Assembly: GCF_001078055.1 (NCBI RefSeq)
Contig: NZ_CP010777.1
Coordinates: forward strand, 1,200,408-1,264,407
Direction: 5' to 3'
Source of the DNA: Rufibacter radiotolerans
Lineage (GTDB): Bacteria; Bacteroidota; Bacteroidia; Cytophagales; Hymenobacteraceae
Length of the DNA: 64,000 nucleotides
Part shown: positions 44,055 to 52,313 of the stretch, piece after piece
Layout of the letters: each line of letters starts with the position of its first letter
How positions within the stretch are numbered: the stretch's first letter is position 1
Translations under genes and position numbers: made by a program
The notes under the pieces: generated by a model
What the model was told of the DNA's origin: nothing
What the model saw: only the letters and a program-made list of their open reading frames with translations
The model's database searches: none

Positions 44055-44726
44055 TTAAGGTAAAGTCGCCATTATCCGTGCCACCAGAGCATCACAACGG
44101 TGTGTGCCAAACTTAAAGACCTCTTTGCGGATAGAATGATGGTACAGGCTCTCCTTGAGCAGGGCCTTGGCCCGGTGCAGGCGTACTTTCACATTGCTTT
44201 CAGAAAGGCCAAGGCACGCCACCACCTCATTCAGGCTCAGGCCTTCCACCTCCCGCAGCACATACACAATTCTGTACTTATCAGGAATGCTGCTGATGGC
44301 TTTTTCCAATAGCTTCTTTACTTCGTCTCTAATGGCCATGTTCTCTGGGTTCATATAATTTGATTCATCTATAGCCAAGAGATCTTCCTGCCGGGAGGTA
44401 TCATCTGAAGCCGGGGCGTAACGCTTACGTTCCCGCAGTTTTCCCAGTGCCACGTTTATGCCTATCCTTATCAGCCAGGTAGAGAAGAGGGAGCCTTGCC
44501 TGAACTGGTGCAGCTTCTGGTAGGCCAGCAGGTAGGTGTCCTGCATGGCATCCTCGGCGTCCTGCTCCTCTTTCAGATAGCTGCGCACCGCCCGGTAGAG
44601 TTTCTGGTTGTGGCGCCTCATCAAAAGGGCATACAGGTCTTTTTCCCCGGACAGCACCCGCGCCACCACCTCAGGATCTGGCAGCTGGGTTTTACCCGAT
44701 ACGGCAACACTCTCTACTCTTTCCAT
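44055..44726 (-). CDS. ECF-type RNA polymerase sigma factor
   Basis: 223 residues from ATG 44726 (MERVESVAVSGKTQLPDPEV). An ATG at 44801 is in frame but adds 25 residues outside the family. Region 2 (EEQDAEDAMQDTYLLAYQKL) and region 4 with its helix-turn-helix (GLSLNEVVACLGLSESNVKV) are clear. It directs RNA polymerase to a dedicated promoter set. No anti-sigma gene adjoins it. The divergent neighbour is a DoxX-like gene, and a palindrome lies between (44766-44782). A decayed copy of its 3' end is at 39064-39180. Confidence 0.9.
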   Translation of the reverse strand: MERVESVAVSGKTQLPDPEVVARVLSGEKDLYALLMRRHNQKLYRAVRSYLKEEQDAEDAMQDTYLLAYQKLHQFRQGSLFSTWLIRIGINVALGKLRERKRYAPASDDTSRQEDLLAIDESNYMNPENMAIRDEVKKLLEKAISSIPDKYRIVYVLREVEGLSLNEVVACLGLSESNVKVRLHRAKALLKESLYHHSIRKEVFKFGTHRCDALVARIMATLP

Positions 44727-44765
44727 GTGGTTAACTTTTAGGTTAGATGACAAAGACAAAAAAGG

Positions 44766-44782
44766 GTTACATTTTTTGTAAC
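44766..44782. promoter_or_regulatory. Perfect inverted repeat in the sigma/DoxX divergent promoter region (candidate operator)
   Basis: GTTACA-TTTTT-TGTAAC, 40 bp upstream of the sigma start and 60 bp upstream of the DoxX start. The TGTAAC half could also be an ECF -35 element for self-activation. The binder is unknown. Confidence 0.4.
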
Positions 44783-44841
44783 GGATTTCTTTGAATTCCA
44801 TCTAATGAGCAAAAACCATTTAACATAAGGAGGATAAAACC

Positions 44842-45264
44842 ATGGACACATTAGCAGCAACCACCGCAACAAGAACCAACAGGGAAGAGGGCACCACCAC
44901 CAGCCGTCTGCACACCGTCACCACTTTGCTCAAATACACCTATGGCCTGGTACCCATTGTAGCCGGCCTAGACAAGTTTACGCACCTATTAACCAACTGG
45001 GACAAGTACCTGGCGCCGGTAGTGGCAGACATTCTCCCATTCCAGGCCCACACCTTCATGTCCATAATAGGCGTGATTGAGATCATAGCGGGTTTCCTGG
45101 TGCTGGTGAAACCTAAGATAGGGTCACTGGTGGTAGCCTTGTGGCTGGTAGGTATAGCCATTAACCTACTCCTGACCGGCCAGTATTTTGACGTGGCGGT
45201 TAGGGATGTGGTCATGGCCATAGGCGCCTTCTCCCTTTACCTGCTACTTGACCACAAAGACTAA
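44842..45264 (+). CDS. DoxX-like four-helix membrane protein
   Basis: 140 residues. A soluble Thr-rich N-terminus (about 25 residues) is followed by four hydrophobic helices (LLKYTYGLVPIVAGLDKF, FMSIIGVIEIIAGFLVLV, SLVVALWLVGIAINLLL, VVMAIGAFSLYLLL), the DoxX-like arrangement. A strong Shine-Dalgarno sequence AAGGAGG lies 8 nt before the ATG (44827-44833), unusual in this window and suggesting strong translation. It is divergent from the ECF sigma gene and probably its target. Function is uncertain: DoxX relatives act in membrane redox or quinone-linked processes. Confidence 0.8.
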   Translation: MDTLAATTATRTNREEGTTTSRLHTVTTLLKYTYGLVPIVAGLDKFTHLLTNWDKYLAPVVADILPFQAHTFMSIIGVIEIIAGFLVLVKPKIGSLVVALWLVGIAINLLLTGQYFDVAVRDVVMAIGAFSLYLLLDHKD

Positions 45265-45400
45265 AGCGTTTTCATAGCCTTGCAGTCAGGTTCGTTCTAC
45301 CTGCTGTTCCGGGGGTGATAAGGCTTTAAATGACTAGGCAGAATTAAGGCTGATTTGCCAGGCTTTCACAAGGGGGACCAGGTAGGTCTGTTGAAAAAGG

Positions 45401-45432
45401 AAAAGGCTCTCAGCGCTAACTGAGAGCCTTTT
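45401..45432. terminator. Bidirectional terminator between DoxX-like and TspO-like genes
   Basis: AAAAGGCTCTCA and TGAGAGCCTTTT are perfect 12 bp arms with an 8 nt loop, flanked by A and T runs. Confidence 0.8.
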
Positions 45433-45512
45433 CTGAATATGGAGAGCACCCTCTATGGTTCAGAGGCAAAGTATTTCCCTTGTCTGGCTATTCCGTTTCT
45501 GGGTTGCAGGGC

Positions 45513-46331
45513 TCACGCCTTCACCTGCCGATGGGTTGCGTTTTGGCTCTTTGCGTTTCTATAGATGATTACCAGTACTACCAGCCCAACTACCGTCAAA
45601 CAGGCCCAGGCAAGCGTAATAATCTGGGGGCTTTCTGCCAGACCAAGGGCGCGGTGCTTTAGAATGATGCCGTAAAGCGCCCAAATGCCTACCAGGCCTA
45701 CAAACGGGTTAGACCTGCTAAAGACCACAAACACCACAATGAGGGTAGCCACCGGAATCATGACCATGGTCCAAACCGGCCCGCTCAAAGGGGAGCCGTC
45801 CCAGCCTAGTCCCACCAAAGCGGCGCTCACATTGGCCACCGTAGCAATGATAATCCAGCCAAAGTAAAGGCTTAGCGGTACCTGCGTGAACCATCTGGAG
45901 GCAACTGAGCGGCCGGCCTCATAAATTCCCAACCGCAGGTGAATAGCCAGCAAAGTAATCAACTGGATAAAGATAAGCACCACTGAAAGCACCAGCCATT
46001 CATACACCCAGGCGAAGGTCCAGGCGCCCGTGGCCAGATTGTTGGCCATGAACAGGTAGCCTATTTTTTGCAGGTCCACGTTTGCCTCATGCCCAGCCGG
46101 TGCTTGAAAAGCTTTGATCAAATGGTAAATGCAAAAGATTACCAACCCCAGGTAGATCAGGCCCCAGATAGCGAAAGTGATACCTGCCGGAGTGAAAAGC
46201 GCCGGATATTTACCTGATACCTCGCCTATGGTTTGGTTGTTGAGGAGCTTCAGCTGAGTTAACTGTGATGGCACCAGATGAAGAAGAAAGAACAACGTAT
46301 TCAGTACTGCCAGTGTTTTAATCTTTTTCAT
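45513..46331 (-). CDS. TspO/MBR-like tryptophan-rich sensory membrane protein
   Basis: 272 residues, about seven hydrophobic segments, distantly related to the TspO/peripheral benzodiazepine receptor family. The bacteroidetal form is longer than the classic 160-residue TspO. Visible are FTPAGITFAIWGLIYLGLVI (about 46-65), AWVYEWLVLSVVLIFIQL, SLYFGWIIIATVANVSAALV and a C-terminal Arg/Lys-rich tail. Binding or signalling roles (porphyrin, lipid) are known only for other members. A truncated copy lies at 43483-43822. The gene points toward DoxX and is separated from it by a terminator. Confidence 0.8.
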   Translation of the reverse strand: MKKIKTLAVLNTLFFLLHLVPSQLTQLKLLNNQTIGEVSGKYPALFTPAGITFAIWGLIYLGLVIFCIYHLIKAFQAPAGHEANVDLQKIGYLFMANNLATGAWTFAWVYEWLVLSVVLIFIQLITLLAIHLRLGIYEAGRSVASRWFTQVPLSLYFGWIIIATVANVSAALVGLGWDGSPLSGPVWTMVMIPVATLIVVFVVFSRSNPFVGLVGIWALYGIILKHRALGLAESPQIITLAWACLTVVGLVVLVIIYRNAKSQNATHRQVKA

Positions 46332-46726
46332 AGCTTACTGTCCAAGTCCCTTATTATTTAAGATACCAAAATGGGATAGCCCAAACATTTAACCCAATAC
46401 CGGCAGCCTTTGTTTTCATCTCGTAAAACGCCAGCTAGCCAGCTTATTTCATGAGTAGAAAACACGCTGTTAACTTTTGATTTTATAAAAATTGCTAGAG
46501 AGCTGAACATCCAGGAGTCATTAAAAGGGAGTATTAATCCGTTTGCATACTGCATGTTGGAATTACGGTTTTGGCAATTGCTAATAGTAGCTAAAATATG
46601 CGAGGAAAGGGCATATAATGAAATTGCCTAAATCTTTACAACAATTTTTGCCGTATTTCTCCTGATGACGCATTTCAACTCTTTAGGCAGTCAGTCAGCG
46701 TTTAATTACCTTAAAAAGTGCATATA
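46332..46726. other. 395 bp AT-rich intergenic region without gene
   Basis: I see no gene, RNA or long hairpin. The sequence GCATATAATGA occurs twice (46610-46620 and 46719-46729), the second overlapping the next gene start, which may mark related promoter elements or an old short duplication. Confidence 0.4.
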
Positions 46727-47137
46727 ATGATTTTGTATAAATCCGATTGTCTTGAAATTCAATACCATAAAGAGTATAAGTTGATTGAGACGCGGTGGCT
46801 TCAGTTCGCTACAAGTAATGAATACCGGGCAGGCCTGAACCAATACCTGGAAGCAGTAAGCAGAAATGAAGTTCGCTTATGGCTTGGGGATTACAGGTTG
46901 GGTAAAGTTGTGAAGCTGGAAGACCAGGAATGGGCCGCCAAAGACTGGTTCACTAGATTTCTGCCCTTATCCACAGGGATTGAGAAAATGGCCCGCGTGC
47001 AGGCCCAGGATATATTCAGCCAGATAAGCTCAGATGGTATGAAGGAAAAACTTGATATTGATGGCCTGCCTTTTCAGTTCAGTGAGTTTAAGTATTATGA
47101 AAGCGCCAAGGATTGGCTTTTGGAAGAATACCGATAA
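46727..47137 (+). CDS. Conserved hypothetical protein (STAS/SpoIIAA-like small protein)
   Basis: 136 residues from ATG 46727 (MILYKSDCLEIQYHKEYKLI). A GTG at 46718 is in frame. It has the size and pattern of small STAS-like bacteroidetal proteins: a beta-rich start, then WLGDYRLGKVVKLEDQEWAA with a conserved Asp-Trp pattern, then helix and FKYYESAKDWLLEEYR. There is no membrane segment. STAS-like proteins often bind partners or nucleotides in signalling. No partner gene adjoins, and the family call is tentative. Confidence 0.7.
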   Translation: MILYKSDCLEIQYHKEYKLIETRWLQFATSNEYRAGLNQYLEAVSRNEVRLWLGDYRLGKVVKLEDQEWAAKDWFTRFLPLSTGIEKMARVQAQDIFSQISSDGMKEKLDIDGLPFQFSEFKYYESAKDWLLEEYR

Positions 47138-47581
47138 ATTACTAGTCTATAATTAGTTTTGTACTTAATAACAGAATGGTCCGTGAGGAGATAATAAAGG
47201 TAAGAAGTGGTATCTGAGAAATAATTAAGAGTGGCCTACTTGCATAGGTTTTCTGAATCATGTTCTGCTGAGAATGCGTGACCCGCCTTAAGACTGAAGC
47301 CAAATCTCTGCATATACAGCATTTGCCATCTTCAAAACGACTATATAGATACTATTGGTGTTTAGGGGTTTATGTCAAATAATAGTTTTTAGTTATGCCC
47401 TTAGAACCAATTTATGTTGGAAAATTGGAAGTGGGTTAGAAGTGAATGTTAGCAAGGGCCTACGGTAGTTAAGTAAAATTCCATCTGCTTCTTTTAGCTA
47501 CCAGGCAGGTGATTTCATAATGTTTATTACTTAGGCTTGAAGTCAAGTAGTTTTAGTTTCAAGACTGCATTAATGCAAAAT
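47138..47581. other. Intergenic region with a possible promoter and no gene
   Basis: 444 bp without a plausible protein. A TAGTTTTG box (47154-47161) faces plus, and a strong bidirectional terminator ends at 47617. These could bound a small RNA of up to about 440 nt, but no -33 element is clear and no known RNA family is recognised. Confidence 0.3.
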
Positions 47582-47617
47582 AAAAAAGGCTCTCTGCGTT
47601 TGCAGAGAGCCTTTTTT
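47582..47617. terminator. Bidirectional intrinsic terminator beside tRNA-Glu
   Basis: AAAAAAGGCTCTCTGC and GCAGAGAGCCTTTTTT with a GTTT loop, 2 bp past the tRNA end, form a perfect stem with T-runs on both strands. Confidence 0.85.
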
Positions 47618-47619
47618 CG

Positions 47620-47691
47620 TAGTCCGTAGGGGAATCGAACCCCTGTTACCAGAATGAAAATCTGGTGTCCTAACCCCTAGACGAACGGACC
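47620..47691 (-). tRNA. tRNA-Glu (anticodon TTC)
   Basis: The minus strand folds into a cloverleaf of 72 nt. The acceptor is GGTCCGT pairing with ACGGACT (one G-U) with discriminator A. The anticodon stem is CCAGA/TCTGG with loop TTTTCAT, so the anticodon is TTC. The T arm is CAGGGG-TTCGATT-CCCCT-like. CCA is not encoded. Confidence 0.93.
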
Positions 47692-47843
47692 ATTTTCCGT
47701 TTTGATGGTGCAAATATAGAAGTCGCTTTTTTATTTGCCAAACTTCTGCCAGAAAAAACTTCAGGTTTTTTAAAAAACGCCTTCAGAGGAACAAAATGGC
47801 CTATTTTTGTCCTTCGTCACAACCGGTGTTCTCCAGCACCTTT

Positions 47844-47882
47844 CCGTTTTAGGGGCGTTTTACGGAAAACGGGCTTAAAACG
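47844..47882. repeat. Dispersed intergenic palindrome, copy 14
   Basis: Arms CCGTTTTAGGGGCGTTTT and AAAACGGGCTTAAAACG, about 90 bp before the dehydrogenase start and divergent from the tRNA. A separate 9 bp inverted repeat TACGAGCAG/CTGCTCGTA directly follows (47883-47914). Confidence 0.75.
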
Positions 47883-47972
47883 TACGAGCAGTCCTTCTCC
47901 TTTTGCTGCTCGTATAAAACAGATACCCCCTTGTGTAAAACCTTCGTCTGTACCTTTCTTTCCCATTCTATT

Positions 47973-48956
47973 ATGCGCATTCCTTACTCTAAACTGAAAG
48001 CCGAACTGCAATTGATTCTGGAAGTCCATGGCATGAGCAGAGACCGGGCCGCTATTTGCGCCGGTATTTTCTCAGACAACAGCCGGGACGGGGTGTATTC
48101 CCATGGGCTCAACCGGTTTCCTACGTTTATCCAGATGCTGAAGGACGGGTTGGTAAAACCTATGGCAGAACCTGAGCGGATTGCCAAGAACGGGGCCATG
48201 GAACAATGGGACGGCCAGTTGGCCCCGGGCATGTACACCGCCACCCTGGCTATGGACCGGGCCATTGACCTGGCCCGGGAGTTCGGGTTGGGCGCGGTGG
48301 CCGTGAGGAACACCAACCACTGGATGCGGGGCGGTACCTATGGCTGGCAGGCCGCCGATGCGGGCTGTATTGGCTTTTGTACTACCAATACCATTGCCAA
48401 CATGCCTCCCTGGGGTGGCACAGAGCCCACGCTGGGCAATAACCCGCTGGTGTTGGCGGTACCGCGGGCCAAAGGCCACGTGGTCTTAGATATGGCCCTT
48501 TCGCAGTATTCCTATGGCAAGATGCAGGAGTATGCTCTCAAAGAAGAGGAGCTGCCCCTGGCCGGCGGCTATGACGAGTACGGAGAATTAAGCCGAAACC
48601 CCACCAAAATACGGGAAGCCGAGCGGCCCTTGCCCATCGGGTACTGGAAAGGCTCCGGGCTGTCGCTGGTGCTGGATGTATTGGTGGCCTCGCTTAGCGG
48701 CGGACGCACCGTGGCCCAGATTTCCAGTGAGGCGCAGGAGGCCGGGGTTTCACAGTTTTTCCTCTGCATGCACACGCCCTTTTTGGATGACCAGATCTGC
48801 GACCAGATTATTGAATTCACCAAAACCAGCGCCCCCGTTAAAACCGATGGCAAAATACGGTACCCCGGCGAGTCTACCCTGCACACCCGCCAAGAGAATG
48901 AAGCCAAAGGCATTCCGGTGGACCACGCTATCTGGGAGCAGGTCCGGAAAATGTGA
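47973..48956 (+). CDS. Ldh2/YiaK-type NAD(P)H-dependent dehydrogenase
   Basis: 327 residues from ATG 47973 (MRIPYSKLKAELQLILEVHG). It is of the malate/L-lactate (Ldh2/ComC/YiaK) family, which differs from the classical Rossmann lactate dehydrogenases. Visible are the catalytic-region motif SHGLNRFPTFIQ (residues 44-55, with the conserved His) and the cofactor or substrate region VAVRNTNHWMRGGTYGWQAA. The closest resemblance I can recall is 3-dehydro-L-gulonate 2-dehydrogenase (YiaK), acting in sugar-acid breakdown, but other 2-oxo-acid reductases share this fold. It has no sugar operon beside it and converges on the peptidase gene with 11 bp between. Confidence 0.85.
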   Translation: MRIPYSKLKAELQLILEVHGMSRDRAAICAGIFSDNSRDGVYSHGLNRFPTFIQMLKDGLVKPMAEPERIAKNGAMEQWDGQLAPGMYTATLAMDRAIDLAREFGLGAVAVRNTNHWMRGGTYGWQAADAGCIGFCTTNTIANMPPWGGTEPTLGNNPLVLAVPRAKGHVVLDMALSQYSYGKMQEYALKEEELPLAGGYDEYGELSRNPTKIREAERPLPIGYWKGSGLSLVLDVLVASLSGGRTVAQISSEAQEAGVSQFFLCMHTPFLDDQICDQIIEFTKTSAPVKTDGKIRYPGESTLHTRQENEAKGIPVDHAIWEQVRKM

Positions 48957-48967
48957 GGTGACTTACA

Positions 48968-51571
48968 TTATTTGGTCGCTTTCACTAGCTTTTCTGCCCG
49001 GAACAGGTTATCCGCTGCCTGCAGCACCTTAGCCTTCAGTTTAGGGTTGTACCCAGTATGGTTAGCCAGGAAAGCCCGCACGGTAGCCGCAGCAGAAGCG
49101 GTTTGGTAAGAACCCAGCGAAGAAGACAGCCATCCGTAGGGGAAGAAAATATCACCGGTAAGTTGAATCTCCTCTAAGAGATCCAGCGTTTTGGGCAGGT
49201 ACTTCTCAGAAGTGGCGGCCCTCAGCGGATGGTGCAAATACCCCAGCGCCGTGAGCACCCAGGACTCTTTCTCCCGGTTGGCTTCCTGGGCCAGAGAGGC
49301 AAAGAAGGCATCGCGAGTGGCCACATCAGCTGACAGGGCCGGCATCAAAAACTCCATTCTCGCTTTTCTATCTGGGTTGGTGACCCGCTGGGTTTGTTTT
49401 TCAAGGAGCTTGGCACCTGGTTTATAATCCCGCACGGCCAAAGACAGCGCCAGGGAAATATAGTCCTCCTCCGTAAGCGTTACCAACGCCGGGGCCTTTT
49501 GGCTATCCCAGATCTGGTACAACTGGTCTAGGGCCTTCGGGGTGAGGGCGATGCTCTGGTAAGTTTTAAATAGCAGCTTTTTAGAGTTAGTCGCCTTGTT
49601 CTGCCCCATGGCCGCCCATAATTCCTGCTCCAGCGCAGGGGCTAGCTGCGTGCGCTGCTGCGGCGTTAAGAGGCGCCAGAAAATGTCATTGATATGGCCG
49701 GTGAGCAGTTTCAGGTTCAGTTCCTCGGGCTCCCGGGTAAGGCCTTTTCTGGAGAATTCCAGCAGGCCCAGTGGCGTAATGGACCGGCCGTTGAGCATGT
49801 TTTCATACAAGCCAATATAGGCCGAGGCCCGCGCCACCGGGTCTTTTAACTCATATAGGTGGGCCAATGCTTTCTCATCATTGGGGAAGACGCCGTAACC
49901 CTGTCCGTTGGTGTTAAAGAGCACATATAAAGGCGCGGGCGCCCCCTGGGCTTCCGGAAGCGTGAGCTCGCGTTGGTTCATGTTCACTGTGAGTTCCTGC
50001 ACCTGGTCTGGGTACACCAGCAGCACCTCAAAGAACTGAGGCCAGATCCGGGAAGAGCCATCCTCGGCGCGTTGCGAGATCTGCAGTCTTTCAATTTTCT
50101 GGTTTTGGGTTTTCAGCTCATAGTCAAACACCGGGCGTCCCGGCTCATTCACCCAAACCTGGTTCCAGGCTTGCAGATTTGTGGGGGTGTGGGCGTCCAG
50201 AATCTGGATGAGGTCTGGCCAGGTGGCGTTGCCGTTCGCGTATTTTTTGAGGTACTCCTGAAGGCCTTTCTGGAAGGCTTCTTCGCCCATGACCCGTTCC
50301 AGCTGGCGCATCATGACCGGGGCTTTGTGGTAGATGATGTTGCCGTACATGGTACCGGCGTCCTGGAGGTTCTCTAAGGTCTGCCTAATGGGGTTGGCGC
50401 CGGTGGTGCGGTCTACGCTATAGGCAGCGGGCAAGTGGTCTACCAGAAATTTCAGGTCATAGTTAGAATTGGCCAGCGACACCTGCGTGATCTTATCGGC
50501 CATGAAATTGGCGAAGACCTCTTTCATCCAGACATCATTGAACCACTCCATGGTCACCAGGTCGCCAAACCACATGTGGGCGGTCTCGTGGGCAATGAGG
50601 TTGGAGCGGGAGATCTTTTGGTCTTGGGTGGCGCCCTGGTCCAGGAAAAGGGTAGAGGCTTTGTACTGGATTGCCCCTACGTGCTCCATGCCCCCGTACT
50701 GGAAATCAGGGATGGCCACAAAGTCAAACTTCTGGAAGGGGTAGGGGATCTGGGTGTATTTCTCCAGAAAAGTTAGCGCGCTTTGGTGCAGCAGGAAAAC
50801 GGAATCCTGGCTCAGGGCGATCTTGCTGGGGTCGGTTTCGCGGTGCAGAAACGTGAATTTGCGTCCGTTCAACTCCCGGGTTACGGTCTGGAACTTACCG
50901 GCCGCAAAAGAGAACAGGTACGTGGGAATAATGTCTGAAGGCGCGTAGCGTAAGGTCTTGGCATCGCCCTGGGCGGTTTCTTCCAGCAGGTTGCCGTTGG
51001 CGATGGCGCTCCATTCTTTGGGAATGGTCAACGTCAGTTGGAAGGTAGCTTTCAGGTCGGGTTGGTCAAAGCAGGGGAAAACGGTGCGGGCACGGTCTGG
51101 CACCAGCAGGGTGTAGAGGTAATCCTGGTTGCGGTTCAATGACAGGTCACCGGCAATGAAATCAATCTCCACCTGGTTCTTCCCTTTGGCCAGCGCCTTA
51201 GTAGGGAGCACCAGGTGCTCGTTCCTGAAATCAATAGCCACCGGCTGGCCGTTCACCTTCAGGCCTACCAGATGGTCGGCTTTCTCCTTGAAGTCCAGTT
51301 GCAGGTCTGCACGGGCATCTTTCAGGTCAAAGGAAATTGTTTCCTGGCCTTTGATGGGTGCCTGCTTGGTGGCCGGAATGGTTAGGTTTATCTGATAGGC
51401 CAGGGTCTGGAGACGGCTTTTGCGTTCCTGGGCCAGGTTTCTGGAAACACCATTCTCCACGGTTTCTAGGGCGCGCTGAGAGGTAATGGGCGTTTTGCTA
51501 CAAGCCGCCGTTGCGGCAAGTGAAAGTAAAAGCGTGCCTTTTAAAAAGCTTTTAATAATTTTAGTTTTCAT
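48968..51571 (-). CDS. M1-family zinc aminopeptidase, exported
   Basis: 867 residues from ATG 51571 (MKTKIIKSFLKGTLLLSLAA). The signal peptide has a possible lipobox (ATAACSK), so it may be a lipoprotein. The M1 substrate motif is GGMEH (293-297, the GxMEN equivalent). The zinc motif is HETAH (328-332) with the third ligand Glu351 (WMKE). A C-terminal armadillo-like domain follows. It trims N-terminal residues from peptides, probably in the periplasm or at the surface. Length and motifs are complete. It is divergent from the YjjX-like gene, with palindrome copy 15 between. Confidence 0.93.
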   Translation of the reverse strand: MKTKIIKSFLKGTLLLSLAATAACSKTPITSQRALETVENGVSRNLAQERKSRLQTLAYQINLTIPATKQAPIKGQETISFDLKDARADLQLDFKEKADHLVGLKVNGQPVAIDFRNEHLVLPTKALAKGKNQVEIDFIAGDLSLNRNQDYLYTLLVPDRARTVFPCFDQPDLKATFQLTLTIPKEWSAIANGNLLEETAQGDAKTLRYAPSDIIPTYLFSFAAGKFQTVTRELNGRKFTFLHRETDPSKIALSQDSVFLLHQSALTFLEKYTQIPYPFQKFDFVAIPDFQYGGMEHVGAIQYKASTLFLDQGATQDQKISRSNLIAHETAHMWFGDLVTMEWFNDVWMKEVFANFMADKITQVSLANSNYDLKFLVDHLPAAYSVDRTTGANPIRQTLENLQDAGTMYGNIIYHKAPVMMRQLERVMGEEAFQKGLQEYLKKYANGNATWPDLIQILDAHTPTNLQAWNQVWVNEPGRPVFDYELKTQNQKIERLQISQRAEDGSSRIWPQFFEVLLVYPDQVQELTVNMNQRELTLPEAQGAPAPLYVLFNTNGQGYGVFPNDEKALAHLYELKDPVARASAYIGLYENMLNGRSITPLGLLEFSRKGLTREPEELNLKLLTGHINDIFWRLLTPQQRTQLAPALEQELWAAMGQNKATNSKKLLFKTYQSIALTPKALDQLYQIWDSQKAPALVTLTEEDYISLALSLAVRDYKPGAKLLEKQTQRVTNPDRKARMEFLMPALSADVATRDAFFASLAQEANREKESWVLTALGYLHHPLRAATSEKYLPKTLDLLEEIQLTGDIFFPYGWLSSSLGSYQTASAAATVRAFLANHTGYNPKLKAKVLQAADNLFRAEKLVKATK

Positions 51572-51644
51572 GCTTTCCAAAAATACAAAGTTCTTCTTAC
51601 TTGCCGGCGTCCTTTCTTTGCCAAAATCCTGGAAAGGTGATAGG

Positions 51645-51684
51645 GCGTTTTAAGGCTGTTTTAAGAAAAACGGGCTCAAAACGC
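51645..51684. repeat. Dispersed intergenic palindrome, copy 15 (between divergent promoters)
   Basis: Arms GCGTTTTAAGGCTGTTTT and AAAACGGGCTCAAAACGC. It lies 74 bp from the peptidase start and 64 bp from the NTPase start, where a simple terminator would make no sense. Confidence 0.75.
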
Positions 51685-51747
51685 ACTTCGGTGAGAAATA
51701 GGAAAAGCAAAGCATCGGCGGCAGCCGAAAAGAAAAAGCAAGGCACC

Positions 51748-52290
51748 ATGACCGATAATCAAGGTAAGAAAATAGTAGTGGCCTCTACCAACCCGGTAAA
51801 GGTAAGAGCCGCTTTAGCTGGACTGCAGCGCATGTTCCCCGGGCAGGAGTTTCTGGCCGAAGGTATTTCCGTGCCTTCGGGGGTGGCGGACCAGCCGATG
51901 TCTGACCAGGAGACGTTGCAAGGGGCCCTTAACCGGGTGCAACGGGCGCGGGAAAAGCAACCCGAGGCAGATTTCTGGGTGGGCCTGGAAGGGGGTGTTG
52001 ACCGAGTTGGCTCCGACCTGACCACTTTTGCCTGGGTAGTAGTACAAGCTGGTGAGAAGATAGGCAAGGCCCGTTCCGGTACGTTTTTCCTGCCCCCGCC
52101 AGTAGCGCAACTGGTGGCCGAAGGAATGGAGTTGGGGCACGCCAATGACCAGATTTTCAGTCAGGTCAACTCCAAGCAAAAAGGAGGGGCCGTGGGTATT
52201 CTCACGCAAGGCATGTTGGACCGGCAGGAACTGTATGTACAGGCCGTGCTGCTGGCTTTGGTGCCTTTCAAAAGCCCTGAACTTTATTAA
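51748..52290 (+). CDS. Inosine/xanthosine triphosphatase (YjjX/DUF84 family)
   Basis: 180 residues from ATG 51748 (MTDNQGKKIVVASTNPVKVR). The family signature VASTNPVKVRA is at residues 11-21, VPSGVADQPMSDQETLQGAL follows, and WVGLEGGVD lies mid-protein. It removes damaged purine nucleotides such as ITP/XTP by hydrolysis to the monophosphate. An upstream in-frame start at 51601 passes through the palindrome and is not credible. It is 23 bp upstream of pxpB on the same strand, so it may be the first gene of the oxoprolinase operon, though no functional link is known. Confidence 0.9.
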   Translation: MTDNQGKKIVVASTNPVKVRAALAGLQRMFPGQEFLAEGISVPSGVADQPMSDQETLQGALNRVQRAREKQPEADFWVGLEGGVDRVGSDLTTFAWVVVQAGEKIGKARSGTFFLPPPVAQLVAEGMELGHANDQIFSQVNSKQKGGAVGILTQGMLDRQELYVQAVLLALVPFKSPELY

Positions 52291-52313
52291 CCTAGCGTTT
52301 ACGCCTCACGCCC

